Assembly: GCA_020205615.1 (NCBI GenBank)
Contig: JAINUW010000304.1
Span: forward strand, 186,001 to 250,000
DNA from: Panax quinquefolius
Lineage: Eukaryota; Streptophyta; Magnoliopsida; Apiales; Araliaceae
Direction of reading: 5' to 3'
DNA: 64,000 bases
Below, in pieces: positions 42,059 to 55,116 of this stretch (the stretch's first letter is position 1; the number at the start of each line of letters is the position of its first letter). The notes under the pieces were generated by a model. It was given only the letters and a program-made list of their open reading frames with translations, was not told where the DNA came from and made no database searches. Position numbers and translations under genes: made by a program.

Positions 42059-42934
42059 TGTAATGACCCCAAAAATTCATACACTATAATTCTCAACTTT
42101 GGTCGTTAATAACACAACTAACTTCTGATTTTTACATCAATATTCGATGTTAAACTTTATAACATGCGGAATACTTTAAACTTTTCTATCTTCTTAATTC
42201 AATTCCCTGAATCAAAACCTTTATCATCTACATGTATTTGAATCAATCTTATTTTAGGATTCACTTTATCACTGTTATTATATAAAATTTTACATTTTAA
42301 TCCGATAACCTTTACGTATCAGATAACTCTAACTTTAGCTTTACAACTCAACATAAAACTATACATCATAAAACATTTAATACACCTTATGAATCTTAAA
42401 CATGGTATAAAGAAATAACAACTTTAGCTAAAATATTAATCTTCGTGTATTATTTCTGATCCACGTCATTCAAGTAGCACATAGTGTTACCTTCAATCCT
42501 TAACTTGCAAAAATGGTTATTTTCAAGGTTGAGCTCGACAGCCCAGCAAAATCTAACAGTTTTCATGCATCACGTAGCACATAATAGCATGCTCAACATA
42601 TATCTCATAAACATTAGACTAACATAACATACATGTTACAGTTCATATAGTCAAGTATAAAGATTGAGTTCCTTACTCAATCAACATGCTTTACTCAATC
42701 AACGCAGTCATAAGTTGACTTTAACATTTCATACATTCAACATATATATAACAGATCATGCTCTTTGCAATAAAGATTTAAAATAGTTAATTACCAATTC
42801 ACATAGCAAATAGGAACTGAAAGACTTGCCTTAATCATTGTTTACCAATAACAGTTTAACATCTTACAGTTATAAACACTTCACGTGCCCAATACAATTA
42901 TATAATCATGCACATCAACTATTAGTCACATAGC
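42059..42934 (-). mobile_element. Gypsy LTR-like block 'K' (left of G)
   Basis: It begins TGTAATGACCCCAAAAATTC (flank ATGTA, 42054-42058). Motif order (CATGCGGAA, then GTTGAGCTCGACAGCCCAGC, then GACTTGCC) says it is a minus-strand LTR of the same broad type as A and B. It continues across G into 63683 on, but within 50-100 bp the text becomes the leader of a plus-strand gag. The right border is unresolved. Confidence 0.5.
42930..42934. repeat. left target-site duplication of G
   Basis: ATAGC here and at 63683-63687, perfect, 20.7 kb apart. Confidence 0.93.
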
Positions 42935-44787
42935 TGTTAGGTTTGTAGTATTCATGAACGCAATCAAATTGCAAAAATAAGCGAAAACGTGTAAAAATCA
43001 GAGTTTTAAAATTTTAAAAACCATATACCCGGATCACCCTTTATGCACAATTATTAATTAAACGAAAAGATAAAGAATAAAATCATACCCTTGAAGATCG
43101 AGCTTCCTCAGGTACAAGTTCACCTCCAAATCCTTTCGCGTTCAACTTGAAATCACCGGGTTTGGTTTCTTCCTTTGATCAACGTTAGCCACCCAAGTGT
43201 TTGGCCTCTAGAGGTGATCCACCAAGGAAGAAGAAGGATTCAAGAAGATGGGTGGTTGGCTAAACCCTAATTTTTCTATCTCTATAGAAAATGAGCGTAC
43301 TCTCCAACCATTGGAATAACACCTCGTCTAGATATCTGATATAAGACTCCTCTTATAAAGATATCAAGTAACCCTATTAAAAATAAGGTATTATTTAATT
43401 AAAACCTTTTAATTAAATGGGCTCCCTAATCTTATTAGGGATAATTAATTAAACTCCTTTAATTAATTTTCCCTCCTAATCCTATTAGGAATAAATGAGA
43501 GTACTTATATTAAATTAATTCCTAAACCTTTTAGAAATTAAAATAATAATAATAATTTTAATAATATTAATAAGACTCCTCTTATTAATTTATATTTAAT
43601 ATTTTAAAATATTAAATAATAAATATTAAGCTATTTAATTTATTCTATCACCATAGATTAAATTAAATATACATAATATATTATTACGATTATGCCATTA
43701 ACTTCTTAAATAATTATTCTTCCTTTTATGGTGTGACCCTTTAGCTCTCCATATTAAACAGGTTGTGAATAAATCAATTAGAACAATTCAAATCTTATTT
43801 AAATAAATAAATTAAACAATTAATTTATTTGAATAAATAATATTTATTCTACAATAGGATAAGCCTCCACTAGCGATCAACGACTTTCCAGATAATATAG
43901 ATTTCAACATTAATCATAAAAGAACCTTTGAGTAAATAATAGTTACCTGACAATTCAATCCTTCCACCATACAATGTCCCAATTAAATATAAGACATGGA
44001 ATTACTGTCAAGTCTTATTTAATTTAATTATATGTATTTCGATCCTTAAATGCACAACACCAAATAATGCAAATTAGAAACTTCTTTCTAATTTCATTCG
44101 CTCAGCCAAGGACTATTGGGTTGTCATTTATCGAATCACATAGGACATTTCTCTTTTTTAATAAGTGGTAGATTCTTTATTGATCATGCATTATCTCCAT
44201 GTACAACTTATTATACTCAAGCATACCCTTTGATATACCCTAAGGGTCTTAAGGAATAAGTCAAAGTATAACTCATCATACACAAGATACTATGATGATC
44301 TCAAGTCCAAGGATTACTTGATTACTATCACTCTGAGAATTCCTATTGGCGAGCAAGTAAAACTCCATTAGGTATTCCTTAGCGAGCCAACGCTCAAATG
44401 AACTTATTCTCCAATAAGCACCTACATACTTGCTTTAGTGTCTCCACACAAATGATCATGAGATCAATCATCCTCATCCAATGAGCAAAGCAACGTATGT
44501 ACCAATCTATCCGGATTCACTAATCCCCAATTTAGTAATCCAATGATTGGGAACTATTTTAGTTTTAAGCTTTCTAAGAATTTAGATCTCATTAGAATGA
44601 TCATCATCATTATTCTAAAAGCGTTGCTTAAAACTATGGGTTTATCACATATTATAAAAACAAAGATCATGTAGATAATTAAAAGCCTTTAATAAATTAA
44701 TACTTTTATTAATAAATGAATAAGATTGTTACAAAGTATATACTTTATCATCAAACATGATTGGGTTTTGTGTGCATACTACTTTCA
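42935..44787 (-). repeat. 3' LTR of Copia element G
   Basis: Its ends are TGTTAGGTTTG and CTACTTTCA (minus: TGAAAGTAG..CCTAACA), 1853 bp. It is followed at the right by the polypurine tract (minus GCAAGTGGGAGAT). It matches 61840-63682, 44858-46754 and both LTRs of H. No genes; a possible TATA on the minus strand is changed. Confidence 0.92.
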
Positions 44788-44857
44788 ATCTCCCACTTGC
44801 ACTAAAGCCAATCGTCATGGTATCCCATACTCTTCTTCTCTAAGTGACGATTATCCT
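44788..44857 (-). pseudogene. pol: Element G, end of RNase H and polypurine tract
   Basis: A short end piece of pol (minus: AGTGCAAGTGGGAGAT next to the LTR). It joins 46760 on the far side of the solo LTR: ..GATTATCCT / ATCCTCTTTGTTGG. Confidence 0.85.
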
Positions 44858-46754
44858 TGTTATGTTTGTAATATTCATGTGCGGAATCAAATTGCATAAA
44901 AAGTGCGGAAGCGTGTAAAATCAGAGTTTAAAAATTTACAAACCACATACCCGGATCACCCTTTATGCACAATTATTAATTAAACGAAAAGATAAAGAAT
45001 AAAATCATACCCTTGAAGATCGAGCTTCCTCAGGTACAAGTTCACCTCCAAATCCTTTCGAGTTCAACTTGAATCCACCGGGTTTGGTTCCTTCCTTTGA
45101 TCAACGTTAGCCACCCAAATGTTTGGCCTCTAGAGGTGATCCACCAAGGAAGAAGAAAATTCAAGAAGAAGGGGTATTGGCTCAAACCCTAGTTTTTTCT
45201 ATCTCTATAGAAAAAGGGTACTCTCTCCAACAAATTGGAATTATTACGTATGTTGAAAAAGTCAATAACTCCCCCACCCATAATAAGACTCCTCTTATTA
45301 ATAGATGTGGGCAACCCACCTTAACAATTAAGGAATTGGGTTTTATTTAATTAATTAAATTCTTTTAATTAATTAAGCTCCCTAATCTTATTAGGGATAA
45401 TTAATTAAACTCCTTTAATTAATTTTCCTTCCTAATCCAATTAGGAATAAATGAGAGTACTTATATTAAATTAATTCCTAAACTCTTTTAGAAATTAAAA
45501 TAATAATAATTGTAATAATATTAATAAGACTCCTCTTATTAATTTATATTTAATATTTCTAAAATATTAAATAATAAATATTAAGCTATTTAATTTATTC
45601 TATCACCATAGATTAAATTAAATATACTTAATATATTATTACGATTATGCCATTAACTTCTTAAATAATTATTCTTCCTTTTATGGTGTGACCCTTTAGG
45701 TTCTCCATATTAAACAGGTTGTGAATAAATCAATTAGAACAATTCTAATCTTATTTAAATAAATAAATTAAACAATTAATTTATTTAAATAATATTTATT
45801 CTACAATAGGGATAAGCCTCCCTAGCGATTAACGACTTTCCGGATAATATAGATTTCAACATTAATCATTAAAGAACCTTTGAGTAAATAGTTACTGCAG
45901 ATAATTCAATCCTTCCACCATACAATGTCCCAATTAAATATAAGACATGGAATTATCATCAAGTCTTATTTTATTTAATTATATGTATTTCGACTCTTAA
46001 ATGCACAACTCAAATAATGCAAATTAGAAACTCCTTTCTAATTTCATTACGCTTCGCCAAGGACTCATTGGGTTGTCATTTATCGAATCACATAGACATT
46101 CTCTTCTTTATTAGAAGTGGTAGATTCTTTATTGATCATACATTATCTCCATGTACAACTTATTATACCCAAGCATACCTTTGATATACCCTAAGGGTCT
46201 TAAGGAATAAGTCAAAGTATAACTCATCATACACAAGATACTATGATGATCTCAAGTCCAAGGATCACTTAGACTACTATCACTACAGAATTCCTATATG
46301 ACATGACAAATAAAACTCCATTAGGTATTCCTTAGCGAGCCAATTCAAATTGAACTTATTCTCTAATAAGCACCTACATACTTGCTTAAGTGTCTCCACA
46401 CAAATGATCATGAGATCAATCATCCTCATCCAATGAGCAAGCAACGTATGTACCAATCTATCCGGATTCACTAATCCCCAATTTAGTAATCCAATGATTG
46501 GAAACTATTTTAGTTTTAAGCTTTCTAAGAATTTAGATCTCATTAGAATGATCATCATCATTATTCTAAAAGCATTGCTTAAAACTATGGGTTTATCACA
46601 TATTATAAAACAAAGATCATGTAGATAATTAAAAGCCTTTAATAAATTAATACTTTTTATTAATAAATGAATAAGAATAAGATTGCTTATCAAAGTATAT
46701 GCTTTATCATCAAACATGATAAAGCCAATCGCATGGTGTTATATACTACTTTCA
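44858..46754 (-). mobile_element. Solo Copia LTR in the pol end of G
   Basis: TGTTATGTTTG..CTACTTTCA, 1897 bp, flanked by perfect ATCCT (44853-44857 and 46755-46759). It is the same family as the LTRs of G and H. The 75-codon frame at 45123-45350 and other short frames are chance readings of LTR sequence. A CA-to-CT end change is not seen; both ends are intact. Confidence 0.94.
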
Positions 46755-46759
46755 ATCCT

Positions 46760-48860
46760 CTTTGTTGGATAAGCTTTCAGTAAATGGATATGTAATGTTG
46801 TTCTTGAGAATCCACTATCTCTATAGTGATTTCCCATCTTTCAATGATTCTTATAATCAAATGAAAGTGCCACAACACATGTTTAGATCCAAGATAAGAC
46901 TTAGGAACTATTCCTAGTTCTCAGTAATGAACTTTTAATCCAAACAATCAACTTGCGACTTCATTTATAGCTATATACTTTGTCTTTTTTCACTAAACCA
47001 AAGAACTCTTTCTTTGTTTGGAACCTTTCCAATTCAACGCACACCTAATTGCTCAAGATAACGCTTTACCTTAAAGTGGATTTTTCTGTCATCTTGGTCT
47101 GTCTGAAAAACTTGAGTCTGTTAAGCCCTCTAGTTTTAATTTAGACCCACCATGAATATGATCACATCCTTAGTGCCGGTTAAGCACTTTAAGATATTTT
47201 TCACCGACTCATAGTGAACTTCTCTATAATATGACTGATCAACATCAGGTCTCGTACATTTCATTGCATACATGATAGTTACTCATGCGATCTCCCTTTT
47301 TGGAGTCTATGAGGACTATTAAGAGAGATACACTCCATAGCTCATCATCATGAGACATCTCTTGGAGTATGCCATGCTAAACGACTTTAGCATCAAATGA
47401 ATATACGTTCCTTGGGTTAAGTTGAGCATTCTTTTAAATCTATCTATATAGATTTGCATCCCCAATAATGATACTCTTCCCAAATCATTCATGGAGGATT
47501 GTTTAGACAACTTTATCTTTACTGATTGTAGCATTGGTATGTAATTCCTCATCCGTAGTATATCAACATATAATACTAGAAATTTCACGACACTCCCTAA
47601 TCGACCCTTTTGTACACACTTGAACTCTTACCTCATCGTATGTAATCTGGATCATCATCTTCTATGATGTGTACCTCATCATCATCATCCATGATGAATC
47701 CATACCTCCTAGGTATCTTTGGTACTATTCCATTTACGATTTGGTTGTGGGTACAATAGGTTCATCTCTGAGTTCCTCCTTTTTGACTTATAGTGTTTTG
47801 TGGTTCTTGAACTCTTCAAGATCTATTATCCTCCCACTAGCCCCTTTTAATGATAAACACCTTTATCTTAGAAGGCGTGTGTTTCGTAACAAACACCTTT
47901 TGCTAAGTAGAATTATAGAACATATACCCTAAACTTACTTTAGGATGTCCCACAAATCATACATGTCAAATCTTGTCCCAAGCTTATCCTTGAAACCTTT
48001 TCACATAAGTTGGACAACCCCTTATCTTAACATACTTAAGATTAGAATCCTCCCTGTCCATAACTTTTATGGAGTCTTGGGAAATGGATTTTGAGGTTAC
48101 CATTTTCGTAGATATGTAGCCATTTCTAGGACATTATCCCAGAAGGATATTGGAATGTCGGTAAAATCATTATGGACCGCACCATGTTCAACAAGGTATG
48201 ATTTTTCCTTTCAGATACATCAATCAATTATTACGTATCATGAGGTGTCCATTATGAGAAAAACCATTTGAGATGATCTTAAAACTTATTGCACAAGTAT
48301 TTATTCCTTGATCTAATCAAAGAATCTTAATACTTTGCCAATTTATTTCACTTCTGAATTCTTTGAACCTTTTAAATAATTCACACTTGTATTTCAACAA
48401 ATACATACATTCAACTCTTTGAATGATCATCTCCTTTTCTTATACTAGTTTGTTCAATTTACAAAATAATTTTTTCACGTAAGTCAAGTATGCAGAATCC
48501 ATTAAGTAATCTTTCAGTTCTATACGAAACATTATTATTATAAATAGAACAACAATTGTTCTTAATTATAATACCAAAAATTTTATTGTCCAACAATAAA
48601 ATGGAAATAATGTTTCTAACAAGAATTGGAATACAATAACAACTTATCGACTTAATAGATTTGCCCAGAAAGCGATGCTAAACTATAAGTTTCTATGGCT
48701 AATATGGCAACCTTTGTTACATTTCCCACATAGGATTACTTATATTTGTTTAGCTTTCTACTCGCTTGGTCCCTTCATAAATCTATATTTATGATAACCA
48801 AAGTCGGTATCCAATACCCAAGTAGAACCTTGACTTAAAGAAAAATTTATTTCAATCATG
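46760..48860 (-). pseudogene. pol: Element G pol (integrase to RNase H), heavily broken
   Basis: The clearest part is 47319-47588: FLVLYVDILRMRNYI, SMNDLGRVSLLGMQIYIDRF, LTQGTYIHLMLKSFSMAYSKR, a Copia RT palm. The usual double-Asp box is reduced to a single Asp followed by Ile, so the active site is dead. The stretch 47600-48400 holds integrase end text (CRFVGHPKVSL-like at about 47935), in several frames. About 48400-48860 holds the pre-integrase and protease text (STWVLDTDFGYH around 48795-48840). H has the same losses at 56390-56560. Confidence 0.82.
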
Positions 48861-49706
48861 AACAAAAATCAGATTTGAACCGAAACTTCACTAAGCTTCT
48901 TTGGTTAGCCTCTCGCAAGATGCTTCTCGCAGCTTTCTTTCCAAAGGTGTCAAAGCTTATTGGTAAAGGGAAGCAAACTCCTTTGCTATCCGTGACGCTT
49001 TTGTTCTTATTATCCTTTGTTTATGCCTTTCTATATACCTTCTTTGAATCGTTCTTCTTTTCAGAAGATCCTTTGGCCCTTACCAGTAAGACATGGTCTT
49101 TCTTGGTTGGAAAGTGACTCTCATCATTTTTCAACATGTTAAGCAAATCAACGAAGCTGATATCTAGCTTGTTTATATGAAAAATTCACAACAATTGTGA
49201 AAGGAGTCCGGGAGTGAGTGCAAGATCAAATCTTGGCTCAACTCTCCATCTATGACAAAACTAGTTGTCCTAATTGATCAATCAAATTGATTATGTTAAG
49301 AACTTTTTGTCTGTACTATAGTGTCATTGGCTATTCTAGATCGGAAGAGCTCCTTAGATATATGATATCTATCGGCCCTACTTTCCTCACCATCAACTAC
49401 TTGGCGATGTGCAGAATATAGTAGAGAAGCATCCATAGTTTCATCATGTCGACATCAAGCTCGTTACTCATGGATGCGAGCATGATGCATTGAGCCAATC
49501 TGTGCATCATCTTGCCACTTTCTAAAAGTAGCAATCTCTTCCTCAGAGGCATTATCGCAATCATTGCAGGATAGGCGTATTAAGGACATAAGATAGCTTT
49601 TTTCACCATGAGAACTATTCTCAAATTTCTTAACCAATCCGTTTAATTGGCCCCAGTTAATTTAGCATCTAATATGCTTCGCAGTGATGATAGTAATTTT
49701 AGACAT
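48861..49706 (-). pseudogene. gag: Element G gag, broken
   Basis: ATG at 49706 (MSKITIIT..). Frames shift within the first 15 codons; then the Copia gag pattern can be followed: TDWLRNLRIVL, SYVLNTPIP-like text, EEEIATFRKWQDDAQ, CIMLASMSNELDVD, SKELFRSRIANDTI, LSQDLILHSLPDSF, FVDLLNMLKNDESHFP. The zinc knuckle at about 48950-49010 is corrupted (CFP.. with the CX2C lost). H (54318-55116) is the close partner. Confidence 0.82.
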
Positions 49707-50160
49707 TGTAAAATTTTTGTAAATGAATTTGTAATTAACAACATTTTAACATACATTCTTTTATTAATTACCAAAATAAATTAGGTCTTGTTTTAAATTG
49801 GTATCTCCCACTATTTTCTTCAAACTATATTACCCTCAATATATATAGTTCGGGCAAAATCTAATTAAAGATTTGCTAGTGAGAATAAGGATCCCATTTC
49901 AAATGTATATAGCCTTGTGGTGACACAACAAACTATATATAAATAAATTGGTAGACAACTTTTGTCAATTACATCAACTATGCAACTCCTTTTCTTTTGC
50001 CTCTTAGATTATTTTGATCAAGTGGTGGCACATCCGAATCAAAATTATCCAAGTTAAGTCCGACCTAGCACTCCATATATTCAAAAAAGAAAAATATCAT
50101 CCTTGTGGTGACACAACAAAACAATATTGTTCAATTTTCTTTATAAGCATCAAATGTGAT
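49707..50160 (-). other. leader of G, gag-proximal part
   Basis: Noncoding. It contains two of the three copies of the palindromic repeat CCTTGTGGTGACACAACAA (49913-49931, 50101-50119). It ends at the H insertion point. Confidence 0.75.
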
Positions 50161-50165
50161 AAATT
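50161..50165. repeat. left target-site duplication of H
   Basis: AAATT at 50161-50165 and 59187-59191, perfect. The joined flank is the reverse complement of H's own leader at 53860-53875, which shows the empty site. Confidence 0.93.
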
Positions 50166-52049
50166 TGAAAGTAATATGCACACAAGCCAATCATGTTTGA
50201 TGATAAAGCATATACTTTGTAACAATCTTATTCATTTATTAATAAAAAATATTAATTTATTAAAGGCTTTTAATTATCTACATGATGCTCTTTTATAATA
50301 TGTGATAAACCCATAATTTTAAGCAATGCTTTTAGAATAATGATGATGATCATTCTAATGAGATCTAAATTCTTAGAAAGCTTAAAACTAAAATAGTTCC
50401 CAATCATTGGATTACTAAATTGGGGATTAGTGAATCCGGATAGATTGGTACATACGTTGCTTGCTCATTGGATGAGGATGATTGATCTCATGATCATTTG
50501 TGTGGAGACACTAAAGCAAGTATGTAGGTGCTTATTAGAGAATAAGTTCACTGAACGTGGCTCGCTAAGGAATACCTAATGGAGTTTTATTTATTCTGTC
50601 AATAGGAATTCTCAGTAGTGATAGTAGTACAAGTAATCCTTGGACTTGAGATCATCATAGTATCTCTTGTGTATGATGAGTTATACTTTGACTTATTCCT
50701 TAAGACCCTTAGGGTATATCAAAGGGTATGCTTGGGTATAATAAGTTGTACATGGAGATAATGTATGATCAATAAAGAATCTACCACTTCTAATAAAAGA
50801 AGAGAAATGTCCTATGTGATTCGATAAATGACAACCCAATAGTCCTTGGTTATAGGCGTAATGAAATTAGAAAGGAGTTTCTAATTTGCATTATTTTGAG
50901 TTGTGCATTTAAGGATCGAAATACATATAATTAAATAAAATAAGACTTGACAAGAATTTCATGTCTTATATTTAATTGGGACATTGTATGGTGGAAGGAT
51001 TGAATGTATTTCAAGAACTATTTACTCAAAGGTTCTTTAATGATTAATGTTGAAATCTATATTATCCGGAAAGTCGTTGATCGCTAGGAGGCTTATCCCT
51101 ATTGTAGAATAAATATTATTTATTTAAATAAATTAATTGTTTAATTTATTTATTTAAATAAGATTAGAATTGTTCTAATTGATTTATTCACAACCTAGGT
51201 TTAATATGGAGAACCTAAAGGGTCACACCATAAAAGGAAGAATAATTATTTAAGAAGTTAATGGCATAATCGTAATAATATGTTATGTATATTTAATTTA
51301 ATCTATGGTGATAGGATAAATTAAATAGCTTAATATTTATTATTTAATATTTTAGAAATATTAAATATAAATTAATAAGAGGAGTCTTATTAATATTATT
51401 ACAATTATTATTATTATTTTAATTTCTAAAAGAGTTTAGGAATTAATTTAATATAAGTATTCTCATTTATTCCTAATTGGATTAGGAAGGAAAATTAGTT
51501 AAAGGAGTTTAATTAATTATCCCTAATAAGATTAGGAGCTTAATTAATTAAAAGAATTTAATTAATTAAATAAAACCCAATTCCTTAATTGTTAAGGTGG
51601 GTTGCCCACATCTATAAATAAGAGGAGTCTTATTATGGGTGGGAGGTTGTTGATTTTTTCAACATACTTACATAATTTCAATTGTTGGAGAGTACACCTT
51701 TTCTATAGAGATAGAAAACTAGGTTTGAGCCAATACCCCTTCTTCTTGAATTCATATTCTTCCTTGGTGGATCACTTCAGAGGCCCAAACACATGGGTGG
51801 CTAACGTTGATCAAAGGAAGGAACCAAACCCCGGTGGATTCAAGTTGAACGCGAAAAGGATTGGAGGTGAACTTGTACCGAGGAAGCTCGATCTTCAAGG
51901 GTATGATTTTATTCTTTATCTTTTCGCTTAATTAATAATTGTGCATAAAGGGTGATCGGGTTTATGGTTTGTAAATTTTAAACTCGATTTTTACACGTTC
52001 CGCACTTTTATGCAATTTGATTGCGTTCATAAATATTACAAACCTAATA
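50166..52049 (+). repeat. 5' LTR of Copia element H
   Basis: TGAAAGTAATATGCACAC..AAACCTAATA (the last CA is changed to TA), 1884 bp. TATA at 51613-51620. It differs from the 3' LTR (57301-59186) only by scattered changes, so H is one of the younger insertions here. Confidence 0.93.
51613..51620 (+). promoter_or_regulatory. TATA box of H, 5' LTR
   Basis: TCTATAAATAAGAGG, about 1.45 kb into the LTR; the 3' LTR has the same at about 58739-58746. Confidence 0.72.
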
Positions 52050-52064
52050 AAGGCATCGTGAGCC
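52050..52064 (+). other. primer binding site of H, altered
   Basis: AAGGCATCGTGAGCC follows the LTR. G has TTGGCATCGAGCC (minus strand, 61822-61839). Both are variants of an initiator-Met-like site. Confidence 0.6.
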
Positions 52065-52344
52065 AAACCTTTATACGCTAATTATTAATTGTTTTGATTT
52101 GATATGTATGTTGATATGTGTTTAGAACAATTTAATTGGGCATAATTTAATTGTATAAAATTTAAATAAAAAAAAAAAAAAATAAATAAAAAAAAAAAAA
52201 AGTGTTTATTCATGAGAATAAAAGCGTAACTCTAACTTGGCAACTTGGAGCAAAGACTTTGATTTCATTTCAATGTTAAATCATGTTATTCATGTAAATC
52301 ATGTTATTAAGCGTTAATGGTAAATAGATTATTACCAGATTAAT

Positions 52345-52447
<103 letters not shown>

Positions 52448-52454
52448 TAATATA

Positions 52455-53060
52455 TAATTAAATAAAAAGTTTATTTTAATTTTAAAATAAAAGGTTTATT
52501 TTAATATTAAAATATAAAGTTTTATTTTAATTTTAATAATTTTATAATTAAAATAAAAGGTTTATTTTAATCTTAAAATAAAAGGTTTATTTTAATATTA
52601 AAATAAAAGATTTATTTTAATTTTAAAATTAGAATTTCATGCTAACTAATTAGAGTTGGAATTGGATTCCATGCTAACTAATTGGAGATTTGAAATTTGA
52701 TTCTATTTTTCCTTAAATAAAGGAGTTTATTTAAATATGGAATAAGATTTCATATTATTCAAAATAAAGGAGTTTATTTGTGAATAGGAAAGATAATCCG
52801 TGTTTCCTTTAATATTTTTTTTTTACATGGAATCGATTCCATAATTAATTAAAATAAAAGAGTTTATTTTAATTAAAAAAAATTTTACATGGAATTCGAT
52901 TCCATAATTAATTAAAATAAAGGAGTTTATTTTGATTAAAGATTTTGATTAAAATAAAATAGTTTATTTTATTCAAAATTGGATAAATTAAAATAAAATA
53001 GTTTTATTTTGATTTAAATTTGGATTAAAATAAAAGAGTTTATTTTGATTCAAAAATAGA
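52455..53060. repeat. AAAATAAA/TTTATTTT inverted-unit array in the leader of H
   Basis: At least ten units of the type ATTAAAATAAA, 2-4 bases, TTTATTTTAAT, some separated by GGAATTCGATTCCATAATTA. The partner array in G is at about 60000-60620. Confidence 0.85.
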
Positions 53061-53504
53061 TTTTATACTAACTAAATTTGCCCATTAAATGATATCAATA
53101 TATATATTAAATGTTTATTATTCATAAGATGAATGTTATTTATTGATGCATATGATGATGTATATGATAATAAATGGGATTGATTATGGATTATCAACCA
53201 ATGCGATTGGATTTTATTTTAGTTGGATGCATGAATGTATGGGTTTTATTAAATGGGGTCTCATGACTCGCCTTCACTAATTTTTCTTAATGTAAATTCT
53301 ATCTCCTCCTATGTACTTCCCTCGATCACGATCAAGGTTTCTATTTATTTTAAATAGTTTTGTAATAGGAATAGTTAGAATTAATTTTGAAAAATTGAGA
53401 GCAAAGGAGTAAGGAGCGCTTGAAGACCCGTTTGTAATGGAGCCCAAGTTTAAATGTAATAGTTATATTTAAATATTATTTCTCGCACCCCTAGAGTTTG
53501 ACCT

Positions 53505-53536
53505 TTTGGTTCACTTGGTGGCTCTAGTGAACCAAA
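53505..53536 (+). other. conserved leader hairpin of H
   Basis: TTTGGTTCACT (53505-53515), loop TGGTGGCTCT, AGTGAACCAAA (53526-53536): a perfect 11-bp stem. G has the same stem and loop at 59521-59552 (minus). Confidence 0.8.
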
Positions 53537-53816
53537 CTAGAATAAAAGTCCATAATCAATCCGTAGTAGAATATAGTATTCTATATGTGCATGCTTATAT
53601 TATATATATTATATATTATGCAAACATGCTTCAGATATTCATTAATACGACGCGATTTTATATATATATATGCATACGCTTAAACAAGATGAGACAAATT
53701 AATAACAAACCCCTCAATTTTTATATTAAGTCCTAAGCGTTCAAAGATATTTGGAATATCGAACGTCGCCTTCTAGCATGATAAAATTAATAGAGTATTA
53801 AATATTTAATATGAGT

Positions 53817-54114
53817 TTGTTGTGTCACCACAAGGCAAGTATTAAGTATTTAAGATGTTAATTTATCACATTTGATGCTTATAAAGAAAATTGAACAATA
53901 TTGTTTTGTTGTGTCACCACAAGGATGATATTTTTTTTTTTTTGAATATATGGAGTGCTAGGTCGGACTTAACTTGGATAATTTTGATTCGGATGTGCCA
54001 CCACTTGATCAAAATAATCTAAGAGGCAAAATACAAGGAGTTGTGATAGTTGATGTAATTGACAAAAGTTGTCTACCTATTTATTTATATATAGTTTGTT
54101 GTGTCACCACAAGG
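53817..54114 (+). repeat. three palindromic 19-mers in the leader of H
   Basis: TTGTTGTGTCACCACAAGG at 53817-53835, 53906-53924 and 54096-54114, all identical, in surroundings that differ. Each contains TTGTG-TCAC-CACAA, a 5-bp stem with a 4-base loop. The last is about 200 bp before the gag ATG. G keeps all three. Confidence 0.88.
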
Positions 54115-54317
54115 CTATATACATTTGAAATGGGATCCTTATTCTCACTAGCAAATCTTTAATTAGATTTTATTTAACTATATAAGTGAGGGTAATATAG
54201 TTTGAAGAAAATAGTGGGAGATACCAATTTAAAACAAGACCTAAATTATTTTGGTAATTAATAAAAGAATGTATGTTAAAATGTTGTTAATTACAAATTC
54301 ATTTATGTAATTTTACA

Positions 54318-55116
54318 ATGTCTAAAATTACTATCATCGCAAGCATATTAGATGCTAAATTAACTGTAATCAATTAAACGGATTGGTTAAGGAATTTGAG
54401 AATAGTTCTCATAGTCGAAAAGCTATCTTATGTCCTTAATACGCCTATCCATGTAATGGTTGCGCATAATGCCTCCGAGGAAGACATTGCTACTTTTAGA
54501 AAGTGGCAAGATGATGCACAATTGGCTCAATGCATCATGCTCAAGATCCACGAGTAACGAGCTTCAGCCACACAAGATGAAACTATGGATGTTTTACTAT
54601 ATTCCCGCACATCAAGTAGTTGATGGCGAGGAAAGTAAGACCGATAGATATCGATATCAAGGAGCTCTTCCGATCTAGAATGGCTAATGGCACTATAGTA
54701 TGCATAAAAAGTTCTTAACATAATCAATTTGATTGATCAATTAGGACAACTAGTTTTGTCATGGATGGAGAGTTGAGCCAAGATTTGATCTTGCACTCAC
54801 TCCCGGACTCCTTTTACAATTGTTGTGAATTTTTCATATGAACAAGCTAGATATCAGCCTCGCTGATTTGCTTAACATGTTGAAAAATGTTGAGAGTCAC
54901 TTTCCAACCAAGAAAGACCAAGTCTTACTGGTAGGGGCCAAAGGATCTTCTGAAAAGAAGAATGATTCAAAGAAGGTAAACAGAAAGGCGTAAACAAAGG
55001 ATAATACGAACAAAACTGATATAGATGGCAAAGGAGTTTGCTTCCACTACAATAAGCCTGGACACTGGAAAGAAACTGCAAGAAACATCTTGCAGAGGCT
55101 AACCAAAGAAGCTTAG
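54318..55116 (+). pseudogene. gag: Element H gag, broken
   Basis: MSKITIIASILDAKLT from ATG 54318, a stop, then DWLRNLRIVL, EKLSYVLNTPIHVMV, NASEEDIATFRKWQDDAQL, AQCIMLKI. Then, in shifted frames, LSQDLILHSLPDSF, ISLADLLNMLKNVESHFP, KKDQVLLVGAKGSSEKKND. The zinc knuckle reads CFHYNKPGHWKETA: the second Cys of CX2C is Tyr and the last Cys is lost to a shift. The G gag shares the disrupted DWL region (CAATTAAACGGATTGG in both). Confidence 0.83.

Noticed and set aside
51602..51931. 109-codon frame in the 5' LTR of H
   Set aside because: The 3' LTR copy of the same region has frame-breaking length changes, so coding is not conserved.
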